Part shown: piece after piece, positions 43,541 to 52,789 of the stretch
Numbering within the stretch: the stretch's first letter is position 1
How the letters are laid out: every line of letters starts with the position of its first letter
Assembly (NCBI RefSeq): GCF_020092905.1
Contig: NZ_JAGSGB010000004.1
Span: 62,001-126,000 of the forward strand
Reading direction: 5' to 3'
From: Pacificimonas aurantium
GTDB taxonomy: Bacteria; Pseudomonadota; Alphaproteobacteria; Sphingomonadales; Sphingomonadaceae
DNA: 64,000 bases
Notes under the pieces: model-generated
What the model was told of the DNA's origin: nothing
Databases searched by the model: none
What the model saw: the letters and a program-made list of their open reading frames with translations, nothing else
Program-made: the position numbers and the translations under genes

Positions 43541-44761
43541 ATGCCCGTTCCCGGCCATGCCCTCGTCATCGGCGCCGGCGGCGTCTCGTCCGTCGCCGTC
43601 CACAAGATGGCCATGAATCCCGACATTTTCGGCACGGTCACGCTGGCGAGCCGCACGCTGTCCAAATGCGATGCCATCGCCGCATCGGTAAAGGACCGGA
43701 CCGGCGAAACCGTCGCAACGCACCAGATCGACGCGGACGATGTCGATGCGACGGCCGCGCTGATCGACAAGGTGAAGCCCGACCTGCTGGTCAATCTCGC
43801 CCTGCCCTATCAGGACCTGACGCTGATGGAGGCGTGCCTGAAGACGGGTGTGCCCTATCTCGACACGGCGAATTACGAGCCCAAGGACACGGCGAAGTTC
43901 GAATATAGCTGGCAGTGGGACTATCAGGACCGCTTCAGGGACGCCGGGCTGATGGCGCTCTTGGGATCGGGCTTCGACCCGGGCGTGACGAGCGTCTTTG
44001 CCAGCTGGCTGAAGAAGCACCATTTCGATCGGATTCGCACGCTCGATATCCTCGACTGCAACGGCGGCGACCATGGCCAGGCCTTTGCCACGAACTTCAA
44101 TCCGGAAATCAACATCCGCGAAGTGACCGCCCCCGCCCGCCACTATGAAAACGGCGACTGGGTCGAAACGCCCGCCCTGTCGCACAAGCAGAGCTTCGAC
44201 TTCCCCGAAGTGGGCGAGAAGAACATGTACATGATGTATCATGAGGAGCTGGAAAGCCTCGTGACGCACCTGCCCGAAATCGAACGCGCACGCTTCTGGA
44301 TGACCTTCGGCGATGCCTATCTGACGCATTTGGAGGTGCTGCAGAATGTCGGCATGACCCGCATCGACCCGATCACCTATCAGGGACAGGAGATCGTACC
44401 GCTGCAGTTTCTGAAGGCCGTGCTTCCCGAGCCTGCAGGACTTGGCGCGACCACCAAGGGAAAGACCTGCATCGGCGACATCGCGACCGGTACGCCGAAG
44501 GGCGGCGGTGACGAAATCACCAAATATCTGTTCAACGTCTGCGACCATGAAGAGGCTTACCGCGAGACCGGCAACCAGGCGGTCAGCTACACGACAGGAG
44601 TCCCCGCCATGATCGGCGCCGCGATGATGCTGCAGGGCACCTGGTCGGGCACCGGCGTCTTCAACATGGAGCAGTTCGACCCCGACCCGTTCATGGACAT
44701 GCTGAACAAGCATGGCTTGCCGTGGGAAGTGCGCGACCTCGACGACCCGCTAAAGTTCTGA
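43541..44761 (+). CDS. Carboxynorspermidine/carboxyspermidine dehydrogenase
   Basis: A 406-residue enzyme of the saccharopine dehydrogenase family (Lys1-like). NAD(P) loop VIGAGGVSSVAVHKMA, then DTANYEPKDTAKFEY, GSGFDPGVTSVFASW and DCNGGDHGQAFATNFNPE match the carboxynorspermidine dehydrogenase branch. It joins aspartate semialdehyde to putrescine or 1,3-diaminopropane to give carboxyspermidine or carboxynorspermidine. GGAG precedes the ATG at 43541. It works between the decarboxylase upstream and nspC at 50318. Confidence 0.92.
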   Translation: MPVPGHALVIGAGGVSSVAVHKMAMNPDIFGTVTLASRTLSKCDAIAASVKDRTGETVATHQIDADDVDATAALIDKVKPDLLVNLALPYQDLTLMEACLKTGVPYLDTANYEPKDTAKFEYSWQWDYQDRFRDAGLMALLGSGFDPGVTSVFASWLKKHHFDRIRTLDILDCNGGDHGQAFATNFNPEINIREVTAPARHYENGDWVETPALSHKQSFDFPEVGEKNMYMMYHEELESLVTHLPEIERARFWMTFGDAYLTHLEVLQNVGMTRIDPITYQGQEIVPLQFLKAVLPEPAGLGATTKGKTCIGDIATGTPKGGGDEITKYLFNVCDHEEAYRETGNQAVSYTTGVPAMIGAAMMLQGTWSGTGVFNMEQFDPDPFMDMLNKHGLPWEVRDLDDPLKF

Positions 44762-44807
44762 GGCCGATTGCCGGTCGCAGGCAGTAAGCCGCTAGGCCAG
44801 ACGGTTC

Positions 44808-44842
44808 AGGCACGGCCGGCTCACAGCGAACCGGTCGTGCCT
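44808..44842. terminator. Two-way hairpin between convergent genes
   Basis: AGGCACGGCCGG at 44808-44819 pairs with CCGGTCGTGCCT at 44831-44842 (one G-T pair, 11-base loop). It lies between the stops of the dehydrogenase and the acyltransferase genes. No strong T-run is present. Confidence 0.5.
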
Positions 44843-44854
44843 GGATACCGATCC

Positions 44855-46009
44855 CTAGGGGGCGGCCTGGCGCTCGGCATCGGTCGGCCGGCCGCGCTTC
44901 GCCCCGAACAGCGCGTTGATGGTGTGCCGCCCGAGGCGCTGGCCAGGACGCTCGAACGCGGCGTAGGTCAGAGCCGACAGGCCGTAGGTCAGCGGCAGGG
45001 CCTCCGCGACCGTCACCGCAAAGCGCGCGGGCGCCGCCAGACTGCCGCCCGCAGCCGCCAGAACGGCGCTGGCGACCGGTGTCATGACAAGAAGGTGAAT
45101 GAGATAGGCGCTGTAGGACAGCTCGCCCAGCCAGTGCGCTGCGCGCCCGGAAAGGTAGCGGCGCACCGCGGCGGCGGGCCCGGTATCTCGGGCGAAAATA
45201 AGCGCTGAAAAGAACAGTACGATCACCACGCGCGTCACCAGACTGCCAGGATCGGTCGGACCGCCATAGGGGATGGCGGCAAAGAGCGCTGCCAACACAA
45301 CGAACGACCAGCGGCGGGGCCGGGTACGCGCTACGGCAAGCAGCATTCCGGCAAGAAAGAGGTGCAGCTTCAGCGGCAGGAAAGCCGGCATCGGGAAACG
45401 CACCCCCAGCTGGTCGAGGCCGAAAACACACGCCGCCGCTGCAACGCCGACGGTGAGAGCGACCGGCCTCCAGCCAAAGCGCTCCGCTACGAGGAGGAAG
45501 AACGGAAAGACGGCGTAGAACTGCATCTCGAGCCCGATGCTCCAGTCGGGCAGCGGCGTGCGGAACGAATATTGCGGAATGAGCCCGAAGAGGAAGCTGA
45601 CATGGGCGGCAATGTTCGCCGCCGACGCGTCGAGGTAGCGGCGCGGCAATTGCGGATGCAGACCGAGCTCGGAATCGATACCGGCACGAAGCTCGAACAG
45701 CCACGGTCCCATGAACAGGGCGACTGCAAAGAGGACATAGAAGAGCGGCGCGATCCGAAAAAACCGCCGTAACCAGAAGGAGATGATTGTGGTGGGGCGT
45801 GACCAGTCCTCGAACTTGCTGCGCAACTGGAACTGAAACACCATCAGAAACCCGGACAGCAGGATGAACAGGTCGACGCCGTAAGTGGCGTGGCGAAGTA
45901 TCGGGATGTCGAACCCGGTCAAGAGAAGCGCGTGGCCAAGAAATACCCACAGCGCAGCCAGCCCGCGAAGACCGTCCAGATAGTCAAGGCGTTCCGCCCC
46001 CTGCGGCAT
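44855..46009 (-). CDS. Acyltransferase 3 family membrane protein (OafA/YrhL-like)
   Basis: A 384-residue integral membrane protein with about ten hydrophobic helices. The family start LDYLDGLRGLAALWVFLGHA contains the conserved arginine and histidine; YGVDLFILLSGFLMVFQ follows. Such proteins add acetyl or other acyl groups to surface polysaccharide, lipopolysaccharide or peptidoglycan. There are no polysaccharide genes next to it, so the acceptor is unknown. Confidence 0.88.
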   Translation of the reverse strand: MPQGAERLDYLDGLRGLAALWVFLGHALLLTGFDIPILRHATYGVDLFILLSGFLMVFQFQLRSKFEDWSRPTTIISFWLRRFFRIAPLFYVLFAVALFMGPWLFELRAGIDSELGLHPQLPRRYLDASAANIAAHVSFLFGLIPQYSFRTPLPDWSIGLEMQFYAVFPFFLLVAERFGWRPVALTVGVAAAACVFGLDQLGVRFPMPAFLPLKLHLFLAGMLLAVARTRPRRWSFVVLAALFAAIPYGGPTDPGSLVTRVVIVLFFSALIFARDTGPAAAVRRYLSGRAAHWLGELSYSAYLIHLLVMTPVASAVLAAAGGSLAAPARFAVTVAEALPLTYGLSALTYAAFERPGQRLGRHTINALFGAKRGRPTDAERQAAP

Positions 46010-46103
46010 GGCCCTTCCCCCCTACGTCGATGGTGTCTCCGGCCTAGCCGCCATATCGGGAAATGACCAGCAGGCGAGGCTGGCCGGGCATCTGCGCAGG
46101 TCG

Positions 46104-47336
46104 TTACGGGGCCGCATGCGCCGGGGTACGGCGCCAGGCGACGAACGACAGCGTGACGATGGCAAGGCTTAGCACCAGAGTCAGTAGGCAGGTGCCGGTC
46201 CAGCCGACCCAGTCATAGGCGGCTGTGCCGAGCCAGCTACCCAGCCCGCCGCCAATGAACATCAGGATGATGTAAACGGTCATCAGCCGCGTGCGGATGT
46301 CCGGCTCCAGCGCGAGGAATGTCATCCGGCCCGACACATCGATAACCGGTCCGACTAGGTTGAAGATGACGATGGGAATGCACAGCACCCAGAAACTCTC
46401 GTCCGCCAGAAACAGCAGAAGCACGCCGGCAAGCTGTCCGGCGGACAGGAGCGCACGGGCCCGCAGGGCACCGACCCGGTCCGCCCAAGCGCCCAGAAAT
46501 GGCGTCGTGGCCAAATTGATGATCGAAAAGCCGGCCAGATACCCAACCATGTCGACGCCGTACCCTATGTCGGGAAGGTGCAGGCCGATGCCGAGCCAGA
46601 GCGCCAGGAAGACGCCGAAGTTCAGCCCCTGGATCGTCCCGGACATCAGTACCACCGGGTGACTGCGCGCGATCGGAAAGGTCGATGCGAGCAGCCCCGC
46701 ATAGCTGAGGCTGCCCTGGGGCGGCGGACCTCCGCTGCGTTTGGGCATCACGACGGGAAGCACCGCGGCAATGGTGAGCATAGCGGCCGCCGCAGCATAG
46801 AAAACGGCGCGCCAGCCGAAATATTCGCCGAGGATCCCCCCGCCCAGCCGCGCGAAAAGAATGCCGACGATGATCCCGACGGTCAGGAGCGCCTGCGCTT
46901 TCCCGAGCTCTTTGGGGTCCACCCGCTTCGAGACATAGGTCGGGATGAGATAGGGCGCGATGGTGACCAGCCCGAGCAGTGTCGAGGCGGCAACGAACAG
47001 GTAGAACTCCCCCGCCACCGCCATGCCGAGGACGCAGACGAGCTGCAGCGCGACGAAGATGCGGGCAAGCCGGGCGTTTCCCATGCGGTCGCCGAGCGGC
47101 AGAAACAGGAAAATCCCGACTGCAAGAGCCAGCTGGTTGAGCGCGGGCACAAGGCCGATCATGGCCGCCGTGACACCGAACCCCTCCGCGACGAGAGCGA
47201 TGACCGGATGAATGTAGTAGGCGTTCGCCACGACGATCCCGGTCGTGATGGCAAGGGCGTAGAGCTGGGGTCGGGAAAGCTGCTGGGGCTGGGTGGTCAC
47301 GAACCGCGTGCTGCCCGTCCGCGTCGCTGAGTGCAA
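46104..47336 (-). CDS. MFS transporter
   Basis: A 410-residue major facilitator protein with 12 predicted membrane helices. The loop between helices 2 and 3 is LPLGDRMGNARLARIF, the standard MFS motif A in variant form. The pattern (YYIHPVIALVAEGFGV, then a mid-protein loop with KRSGGPPPQG) fits drug or sugar-efflux-like exporters of the YnfM/NepI type. The substrate is not known. The start may be the GTG at 47300 in place of the ATG at 47336. Confidence 0.87.
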   Translation of the reverse strand: MHSATRTGSTRFVTTQPQQLSRPQLYALAITTGIVVANAYYIHPVIALVAEGFGVTAAMIGLVPALNQLALAVGIFLFLPLGDRMGNARLARIFVALQLVCVLGMAVAGEFYLFVAASTLLGLVTIAPYLIPTYVSKRVDPKELGKAQALLTVGIIVGILFARLGGGILGEYFGWRAVFYAAAAAMLTIAAVLPVVMPKRSGGPPPQGSLSYAGLLASTFPIARSHPVVLMSGTIQGLNFGVFLALWLGIGLHLPDIGYGVDMVGYLAGFSIINLATTPFLGAWADRVGALRARALLSAGQLAGVLLLFLADESFWVLCIPIVIFNLVGPVIDVSGRMTFLALEPDIRTRLMTVYIILMFIGGGLGSWLGTAAYDWVGWTGTCLLTLVLSLAIVTLSFVAWRRTPAHAAP

Positions 47337-47391
47337 CTCACATTCCCGCCCGGCATCGTCGTAGAGCCTGCCATTCTGGGGCCGCGGGGCT

Positions 47392-50193
47392 CTAGCCTTC
47401 TGGGATCAGCCCGAACCTTTCGAGGGTACGCAGAACGGGCGGAGCGTATTCGCGCACCATGTAGAAATCCGGCTCCGCCTCCTTCGGGCGGCCAAGCTCC
47501 GTCAAGGCGAGCCCGCGCAACCAGCGCGCGTTGATCCGGTCAGGCGCCAGGTCGAGCGCCCGTTCGGCGTCCTCCAGCGTCTTTGCCGGCTCTCCCATCC
47601 GCAGCCAGACGAGAGCCCTGCTTTCAAAATAGGCGGCCGGATCGCGCGCCAGTTCGATCGCGCGGTTGCAGTCGTCGATCGCCCCGTCCAGGTCGATCCC
47701 GTTCAGCCCCTTGATCCAGCAGCGCGCATTGAGGAGCTTGGGCGTCACCGGCCCCTCGTCCAGGAGTTCGTCGAACAGCGCGACACTCTCTTCGCCCCGG
47801 CCCGCTTCGCCCAGAAAATCGGCCTTGCTGAACTTCGCTTCTTCTTCCGAACTTCCGCCAAGTTCGATCTGCTCGTCGAGCAGCGCGACGCCCGCATCCA
47901 CGTCCCCGGAGAGGATCAGTCGTTCGGCAAGAATTTCGCGCGCATCGTAGGAAGATGGATCGAACTCGAACGCAAGGCGCGCATCGCGAAGCGCGGCATC
48001 GTCATCGCCGCGGAAGTGGTTCAGCGCGGATCGCCAGGTATACATGTCCACACTGGGCTCAAGCTCCAGCACCTTGTCGACATATTCCAACGCCGCGTCG
48101 ATCTGCCGGACGCCGTAGTAATAGCGCATCCGTGTGGTCAGCACATGGACGGGGTCATCCGCATATGCCTCTTCAGCTGCATCGAATATCTCGTCGATGC
48201 GCTGGATCTGTGGGTGCGGCGCGTCGGCCAGAACCAAATCCCACATGCGCGGCACATCGGATATCGCCACAACCTTGGGTAAGTCGGCGCGCGCGCGGCG
48301 CCCGGCTTCGCGCGCCGCCGGCAAGTCGTCCGCATCGACCTCCAGAACGTCGCTGCGAACCCGTTCGGTCATCTTGACGATATTGTCCTGCAGCCGCGTG
48401 TCGCGATCGATGTGGCGACCCATTATCGTCCCGGTGAAATCGGCGTCGCCCTCAAGGGCGTAGTCGGCGCCTTCCGGCAGCTCGACCACGAGGGTGTAGA
48501 GCGAATGTTGCAGCCCGCTCGTCACCACCGGGATGTCGCGCCAGGCCGCCTTCGTCCGGTTCGCCCGCACCCGCAGATCATCCGCCATCTGAGAGAGCGC
48601 CAAGGACCATTCCTGATTTTCGCGCGAGAACAGACGCGTCCGCAATACCGTTCCTGTAAGGGTGACCGAAGGCTCCTCCTCATCGATCGCGAACGCCGTG
48701 TCGGTAACAAGTCCCGAACCCGGCAGCGTTTCCAGCAGCGCCTCCCGAATGAGTTCCTTAGTCTGGTCGGGCCCAAGAGTCCGCAGGGCCTCTGCCACCA
48801 TGATGGCGACGGGTCCGAGCATCTTCACCTCGACGTCCGCAATTAGCGGCATGTCCACGCTCCCCAGCATCGACATGCGCACATTTACGATCTCTTGGGG
48901 GCGGGAGGGCATCTGGGTTTCGATTTCGAAAGGCTGCGCACCGCCGGTACGCAGTGGAAGCACGTAGCCGAAGGGCGGCGGGTCGAAGATGTCCGCTTCG
49001 CGCGTTCCCGCTCCGGTTCCGTCCAGCCAGGCAGTACGATCGCCGATCCGGGCCGACACAAGCACATGATCGAAGGCAAGGGCGCTGGGAAGGCGCTGCG
49101 GGATCATGCGGCCCAATCTCGAATGCGCAAGGACAGGTTCCGCCTCGATCCCGAGCTCCTCGAGCATGGCGAGAAGAAGCAAGGTCACCGCCTTGCAGTC
49201 TCCCAGTCGCTGCCGCCAGGTTTCCGCGGGCGCTTGCGGCACATAATTGCCGCCATTCAGCCCATTCATCAGATACTGGATGTCGTCCTGCACGATGCGA
49301 AGCGCCGCTGCCGCCCGCGCCGCGTCTCCGTCGTGGCGAGAGCGGATCTCGGCGATCCTCTCTTCGAGATCGGACGGCAGTTGCAAACCTTCGGCAGCAT
49401 ATTGCGGCGCAAAGGTGCTGGACACGTCCGCCCATGATCCGAAGGTCGAATATTCGAGCAGTGGCGGCATCTGGAAGCGAACCGGCGCGTCCCGCGGCAT
49501 GTCCTCTCCTTCGTCGAGAGGCAGCGGAATGGCGACGCGGTTCATCGCTCCATCCTCCGTCACGGTCGCCTGCGGATTTCCGTTCAGCACCTGCCAGTCC
49601 AACTGCTGGCCTTGCGGCCAAAGCAGCACCGACTCCGCTTCGCCGATCTGGACGGCCTCTGTCGCGAGCGCCTGGACCCCCTGCACATTGCCGCCGAGCG
49701 CAGGGTCGGAAAGCTCTGTAGTCATCCTGACACGCAGGACATCGCCGACGCGCAGTCCCTCGACCGTCAGGGTCGCGGTGAGAAGACCGGTCAGCAGGCT
49801 CTTTTCCAGCATCTCCTCACGCCGCAGGACTGTAAACTGCTGACCAGCTTCGAGGATATCGATGACCTCGTCTCCGCGGATGATGCTGATCTCGTGAACG
49901 CGCAGATTGCCCTTCTCGGGCAACCACTGTGCCGTCAGGCGCGAGATATTCTGTACCGCCTGCGGCGTAGAGCCCCGGTAGAGCAGCTCCGCAAAGGTCT
50001 GCAACACGTCGCCATCGACACGCGTGACGCTTCTGGCGCGTAGCAGCGGCGACCCGCCGGCTTCCTCCGGAATCGTATCGTCGAGTTCGACCCAATCGGA
50101 CGCGGGTTCGTAAACGGGTTCGTCCGCCGCAAGGCTGGGTCCCTCCGCGAATATCAGCAGAAGCGCCGCAGCCAGTAACATCAGTCGATACAT
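47392..50193 (-). CDS. DUF3857 / transglutaminase-like / TPR exported protein
   Basis: A 933-residue protein with a signal peptide (LMLLAAALLLIFAEGPSLA). Residues ~55-240 match DUF3857, ~260-400 are a transglutaminase-like domain with cysteine in QRLGDCKAVTLLLLAML, histidine in ALAFDHVLVSA and aspartate in TAWLDGTGAG, and the last ~280 residues are TPR repeats (YYYGVRQIDAALEYVDKVL). The catalytic triad is complete, so a peptide-cleaving or cross-linking role in the periplasm is likely. The start at 50193 is the only one giving the signal peptide. It is divergent from nspC. Confidence 0.88.
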   Translation of the reverse strand: MYRLMLLAAALLLIFAEGPSLAADEPVYEPASDWVELDDTIPEEAGGSPLLRARSVTRVDGDVLQTFAELLYRGSTPQAVQNISRLTAQWLPEKGNLRVHEISIIRGDEVIDILEAGQQFTVLRREEMLEKSLLTGLLTATLTVEGLRVGDVLRVRMTTELSDPALGGNVQGVQALATEAVQIGEAESVLLWPQGQQLDWQVLNGNPQATVTEDGAMNRVAIPLPLDEGEDMPRDAPVRFQMPPLLEYSTFGSWADVSSTFAPQYAAEGLQLPSDLEERIAEIRSRHDGDAARAAAALRIVQDDIQYLMNGLNGGNYVPQAPAETWRQRLGDCKAVTLLLLAMLEELGIEAEPVLAHSRLGRMIPQRLPSALAFDHVLVSARIGDRTAWLDGTGAGTREADIFDPPPFGYVLPLRTGGAQPFEIETQMPSRPQEIVNVRMSMLGSVDMPLIADVEVKMLGPVAIMVAEALRTLGPDQTKELIREALLETLPGSGLVTDTAFAIDEEEPSVTLTGTVLRTRLFSRENQEWSLALSQMADDLRVRANRTKAAWRDIPVVTSGLQHSLYTLVVELPEGADYALEGDADFTGTIMGRHIDRDTRLQDNIVKMTERVRSDVLEVDADDLPAAREAGRRARADLPKVVAISDVPRMWDLVLADAPHPQIQRIDEIFDAAEEAYADDPVHVLTTRMRYYYGVRQIDAALEYVDKVLELEPSVDMYTWRSALNHFRGDDDAALRDARLAFEFDPSSYDAREILAERLILSGDVDAGVALLDEQIELGGSSEEEAKFSKADFLGEAGRGEESVALFDELLDEGPVTPKLLNARCWIKGLNGIDLDGAIDDCNRAIELARDPAAYFESRALVWLRMGEPAKTLEDAERALDLAPDRINARWLRGLALTELGRPKEAEPDFYMVREYAPPVLRTLERFGLIPEG

Positions 50194-50317
50194 AGATTTT
50201 TCCCCGCCCGGGCTCCCCACGCCCAGCGGGCACCCTATGCGGCCCGTCCGTCGAATGACAAGGCAGGTCGCGGCAATGGTGATGAATAGACGCAGCGCCT
50301 GCGTTAAGGCCTGCGCG

Positions 50318-51496
50318 ATGACCGATCTCATGACCACCAAGGCCGGCGACCCCGGCGCCTTTGCCCGCTTCGACCTCGACCGCGTAGAAACGCCCGCATT
50401 CGTCGTGGATGCCGCTGCCCTGCGCCGGAACCTCGCCGTCCTGGCAGATGTGAAGCGGCGTTCCGGCGCAAAGGTCCTGCTGGCGTTGAAAGCGTTTTCG
50501 ATGTGGGAGACCGCCGGGATCACCCAGGCCGTGCTGGACGGAACCTGCGCCAGCGGCCTGTGGGAGGCGCGGCTGGCGCGCAAGCACTATCCGGGCATGG
50601 TCGAGACCTTTTGCCCCGGTTTCAAGGCGCAGGACCTGCCGGAAATCGCTGCCCTCTCCGATACCATCGTCTTCAATACGCCGCAGCAGCATGCGCGCTT
50701 TCGCGAGCTGCTGGAGCGCAGCGGCGAGACGTTCGACGTGGGGCTGCGCATCAACCCCGAAGTGTCGACCGGCGAGGTGCCGAAATACGACCCCGCCGCG
50801 CCAGGATCGCGGCTGGGCTTTCCGATCTCACAGCTTCGCGAGGAGCATCTGAGCGGGCTGTCCGGCCTGCACTTTCACACGCTGTGCGAACAGGATTTCG
50901 CGCCGCTCGCGCGGACCTGGGAGGCGATCGAGCCCCGTCTTGCGGACTGGCTGCCGCGGCTCGACTGGCTGAACATGGGCGGGGGGCACCATATCAGCCG
51001 CGCGGACTATGACGTGGACGCACTCGTTCGCCTGATCGAGGGCATACGCAACAAGTACGGTGTCAGCGTCTATCTGGAGCCCGGCGAGGCGGTCGCACTC
51101 GATGCCGGGCTATTGGTGGGTGAAATCCTGGACATATTCGACAATGACGGCCTGCAGGCGATCGTCGACATCTCCGCCACCTGCCACATGCCCGATGTGA
51201 TCGAGGCGCCCTATCGCCCGGCGCTGCTCGGCGAGACCGAAACGGGGACCAGCGTACGGCTGGGCGGTCCGTCCTGCCTCGCGGGTGACGTGATCGGCGA
51301 CTATCGCTTCGCCGGCGGCGTGCCCACGCCCGGACAGCGCTTCGCCTTCCTGGACCAGGCGCATTATTCGATGGTGAAGACGACGACCTTCAACGGGGTG
51401 CCGTTGCCAAGCATCTATCTGTGGGATTCGGACAGCGACAAGCTGGAGCGGGTGCGCAGCTTCGACTGGACGGAATTCGAACGGCGTCTGAGTTAG
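50318..51496 (+). CDS. nspC: Carboxynorspermidine/carboxyspermidine decarboxylase
   Basis: A 392-residue fold-type III PLP decarboxylase. The PLP lysine lies in LLALKAFSMWETAG, the histidine in LHFHTLCEQ, the phosphate loop in LNMGGGHHISRADY and the closing pair in LEPGEAVALDAG and DISATCHMPD. It removes the carboxyl group from carboxyspermidine or carboxynorspermidine to give spermidine or norspermidine. It completes the pathway that starts at 42180. It stands apart from the other two genes by 5.5 kb, with a divergent unrelated gene upstream. The ATG at 50330 is a possible later start. Confidence 0.94.
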   Translation: MTDLMTTKAGDPGAFARFDLDRVETPAFVVDAAALRRNLAVLADVKRRSGAKVLLALKAFSMWETAGITQAVLDGTCASGLWEARLARKHYPGMVETFCPGFKAQDLPEIAALSDTIVFNTPQQHARFRELLERSGETFDVGLRINPEVSTGEVPKYDPAAPGSRLGFPISQLREEHLSGLSGLHFHTLCEQDFAPLARTWEAIEPRLADWLPRLDWLNMGGGHHISRADYDVDALVRLIEGIRNKYGVSVYLEPGEAVALDAGLLVGEILDIFDNDGLQAIVDISATCHMPDVIEAPYRPALLGETETGTSVRLGGPSCLAGDVIGDYRFAGGVPTPGQRFAFLDQAHYSMVKTTTFNGVPLPSIYLWDSDSDKLERVRSFDWTEFERRLS

Positions 51497-52119
51497 GCCC
51501 CGGGCCGCCTTTCCGCCAACGGCGGTACTGCCGAGGTCGCCGCGAGCCAGATCCACAGGATGACGAGGGCGGCGAGGCCGCGTTCCCCCAGACCGTCGAT
51601 GTCCGTCGGCACGAAGAAGAACACGGGTGCGGTCAGCAGCCAGGCAAAGGCAAGGACGAGGCTCGCGGTGCGCCGCCAGCTTCCCCCCAGCCTCCCAAGG
51701 CGGGCGGCAAGCAAGGTGGTGGCCCCGAAAAAGGCGCCGCCAAGCACCCACACCATCTTCCGGTGCGCGGTCAGGGCAAAGCTGCCCTCCGCCATCGCGC
51801 TGCCCGGCGCATCATAAGCATCCCAGAACGCGATCACGAGCACGGTGGCAGCCATGAGAAGAAGGAACCCGAGACCGGCGATCCGTTTCCAGTTCTCGCC
51901 CCCGCCGTCACCGTGCCGGAAAAGAAGGATGCAGGTGACGAGCAGCGAAAGGGCAAGCGCAACGAGCGCGGGATCCTCGAACCGCTGGCCATCGCCTGCC
52001 GCCAGTTCGGAAATGGTCTGCCGCACAGGGTCGTAGCCCTCGACGCTGAGCATAGCGGCCAGATCGCCCGCGATCGTCACGAGCGTCAGCAGCAGGGCAA
52101 GGCGGACAAGCCAGATCAT
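51493..52119 (-). CDS. DUF998 family membrane protein
   Basis: A 208-residue protein with about six hydrophobic helices. The sequence YDPVRQTISELAAG after the first helix is the mark of the DUF998 family, whose function is not known. Its stop overlaps the nspC stop by three bases on the opposite strand. A putative lipoprotein gene precedes it on the same strand, 22 bases upstream. Confidence 0.82.
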   Translation of the reverse strand: MIWLVRLALLLTLVTIAGDLAAMLSVEGYDPVRQTISELAAGDGQRFEDPALVALALSLLVTCILLFRHGDGGGENWKRIAGLGFLLLMAATVLVIAFWDAYDAPGSAMAEGSFALTAHRKMVWVLGGAFFGATTLLAARLGRLGGSWRRTASLVLAFAWLLTAPVFFFVPTDIDGLGERGLAALVILWIWLAATSAVPPLAERRPGA

Positions 52120-52141
52120 CGGCGGAATGCTCCACCCCGCC

Positions 52142-52750
52142 TTATTCGGGATCGGCCGCGCGGAGTTCTTCGGCCTCTTCGGTCGCAGCCCGGTTCGACA
52201 GTGCCGCCTCGCAGCTATTCGCGAAGCGGGTCAGATCGGCGTCGGCGGGCACCTGTTCGATTTCGAGAATCTCGGCGCCGTAGCTGAGACCGACGTCGCC
52301 GCCCGACAGGGCCGCGACCAGTTCCGGCTCCAACGGGGTTTCGGCAACGACGCCGCGCTCTTCCATGTCGCCAAGTCCGGCAGCGGGCTCGGCGACCATG
52401 GCGACAAGCCGGCCGCCCACCCCGAAGGTCAGGCGCTCCTCGCTGCCGATCGGCATCAGATAGGGCGCCTCGACCTGAAGCCGGGCCGGGTCGGGCAGGC
52501 AGCGCAAGGTCAGGACGGTCCCGCTGCCAGCATCGGCAAAGCTGAGCTGCGCCGACTGCTCTCCCGCCTCGTCGAAGCGCCAGCCGTCATCGGAGGAAGG
52601 CTCGACGGGCTGCGAGCCAGCTGGAACAGTTGCGTCCGTGTCAGCCGCGGGGTCCCCCGCGGGCTCGTCCGGATCACCGGAACAGGCTACTAGGCCGCAG
52701 GACAGGAGGGCGGCAACGAGGGCGGCGCGGCGGGCGAAAAGGTCAGTCAT
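52142..52750 (-). CDS. Putative lipoprotein of unknown function
   Basis: A 202-residue protein with a lipoprotein signal: AALVAALLSCGLVACSG, in which the lipobox LVAC places cysteine at residue 23. An acidic, proline-rich linker follows, then a folded part (LRCLPDPARLQVEAPYLMPI) of a type seen in sphingomonad proteins of unknown role. It lies 22 bases before the DUF998 gene on the same strand. Predicted to be anchored in a membrane facing the periplasm. Confidence 0.6.
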   Translation of the reverse strand: MTDLFARRAALVAALLSCGLVACSGDPDEPAGDPAADTDATVPAGSQPVEPSSDDGWRFDEAGEQSAQLSFADAGSGTVLTLRCLPDPARLQVEAPYLMPIGSEERLTFGVGGRLVAMVAEPAAGLGDMEERGVVAETPLEPELVAALSGGDVGLSYGAEILEIEQVPADADLTRFANSCEAALSNRAATEEAEELRAADPE

Positions 52751-52789
52751 CCGGCGAACCTACCCCACTCGCCGCAGCAAGTCCTCCCC

